From NCBI GenBank assembly GCA_915066865.1, contig CAJZEE010000105.1, positions 1 through 5,552 of the forward strand: DNA of 5,552 nucleotides, written 5' to 3'. This DNA comes from an uncultured Veillonella sp. Its GTDB lineage: Bacteria > Bacillota > Negativicutes > Veillonellales > Veillonellaceae. The first letter of the stretch is position 1; the number at the start of each line of letters is the position of its first letter. The notes beneath the pieces are model-generated. The model was given only the letters and a program-made list of their open reading frames with translations. It was not told the origin of the DNA and made no database searches. Of this stretch, positions 5,546 to 5,552 are shown piece after piece. The position numbers were made by a program, and so were the translations under genes.

Positions 5546-5552
5546 AACTTAT

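Noticed and set aside
1..5552. Novel defence system, mobile element, CRISPR array or riboswitch
   Set aside because: All long frames belong to known housekeeping families. No spaced repeats, transposase, phage genes, tRNA or structured leader were seen.

Overview
The window is AT-rich and read entirely on the + strand. It holds six complete, tightly packed genes: a TIGR01212-type radical SAM enzyme, phoH, ybeY, era, a CNNM/CorC-type ('hemolysin family') membrane protein, and a divergent recO. The phoH-ybeY-era-recO backbone is a classic Bacillota gene neighbourhood. Low GC, Gram-positive-style Shine-Dalgarno (SD) sites and the protein sequences fit a Negativicutes bacterium such as Veillonella. 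That genus call rests on overall impression, not on a search.

Layout. Bases 1-76 are a short leader with no identifiable gene; they contain a 7-bp inverted repeat. The radical SAM gene (77-1042) is followed after 8 bases by phoH (1051-2064), then after 2 bases by ybeY (2067-2543). era starts inside the end of ybeY (2536-3435, 8-base overlap). A 54-base gap (3436-3489) carries a perfect TATAAT with an upstream TG, so a second promoter probably drives the membrane protein gene (3490-4821) and recO (4808-5509, 14-base overlap). The last 43 bases carry an 11-bp perfect inverted repeat just after recO. No gap exceeds 76 bases.

How the genes fit together. The first four genes share an RNA/ribosome theme: a radical SAM family whose Bacillus member (YtqA/MnmL) takes part in tRNA wobble-uridine modification, the PhoH ATPase, the YbeY endoribonuclease of rRNA maturation and quality control, and the Era GTPase that binds the 3' end of 16S rRNA. 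The last two genes, a putative Mg2+/divalent-cation transporter and the RecO recombination mediator, form a translationally coupled pair that can be transcribed separately.

Two starts differ from the longest open frame. era is placed at 2536 (299 aa) and the membrane protein at 3490 (443 aa), because SD sites and family lengths support those starts. I see no phage, insertion sequence, CRISPR, tRNA or defence system. This is mostly a conserved housekeeping region; the interest lies in gene order, the internal promoter, the divergent RecO and the symmetric repeat after it.
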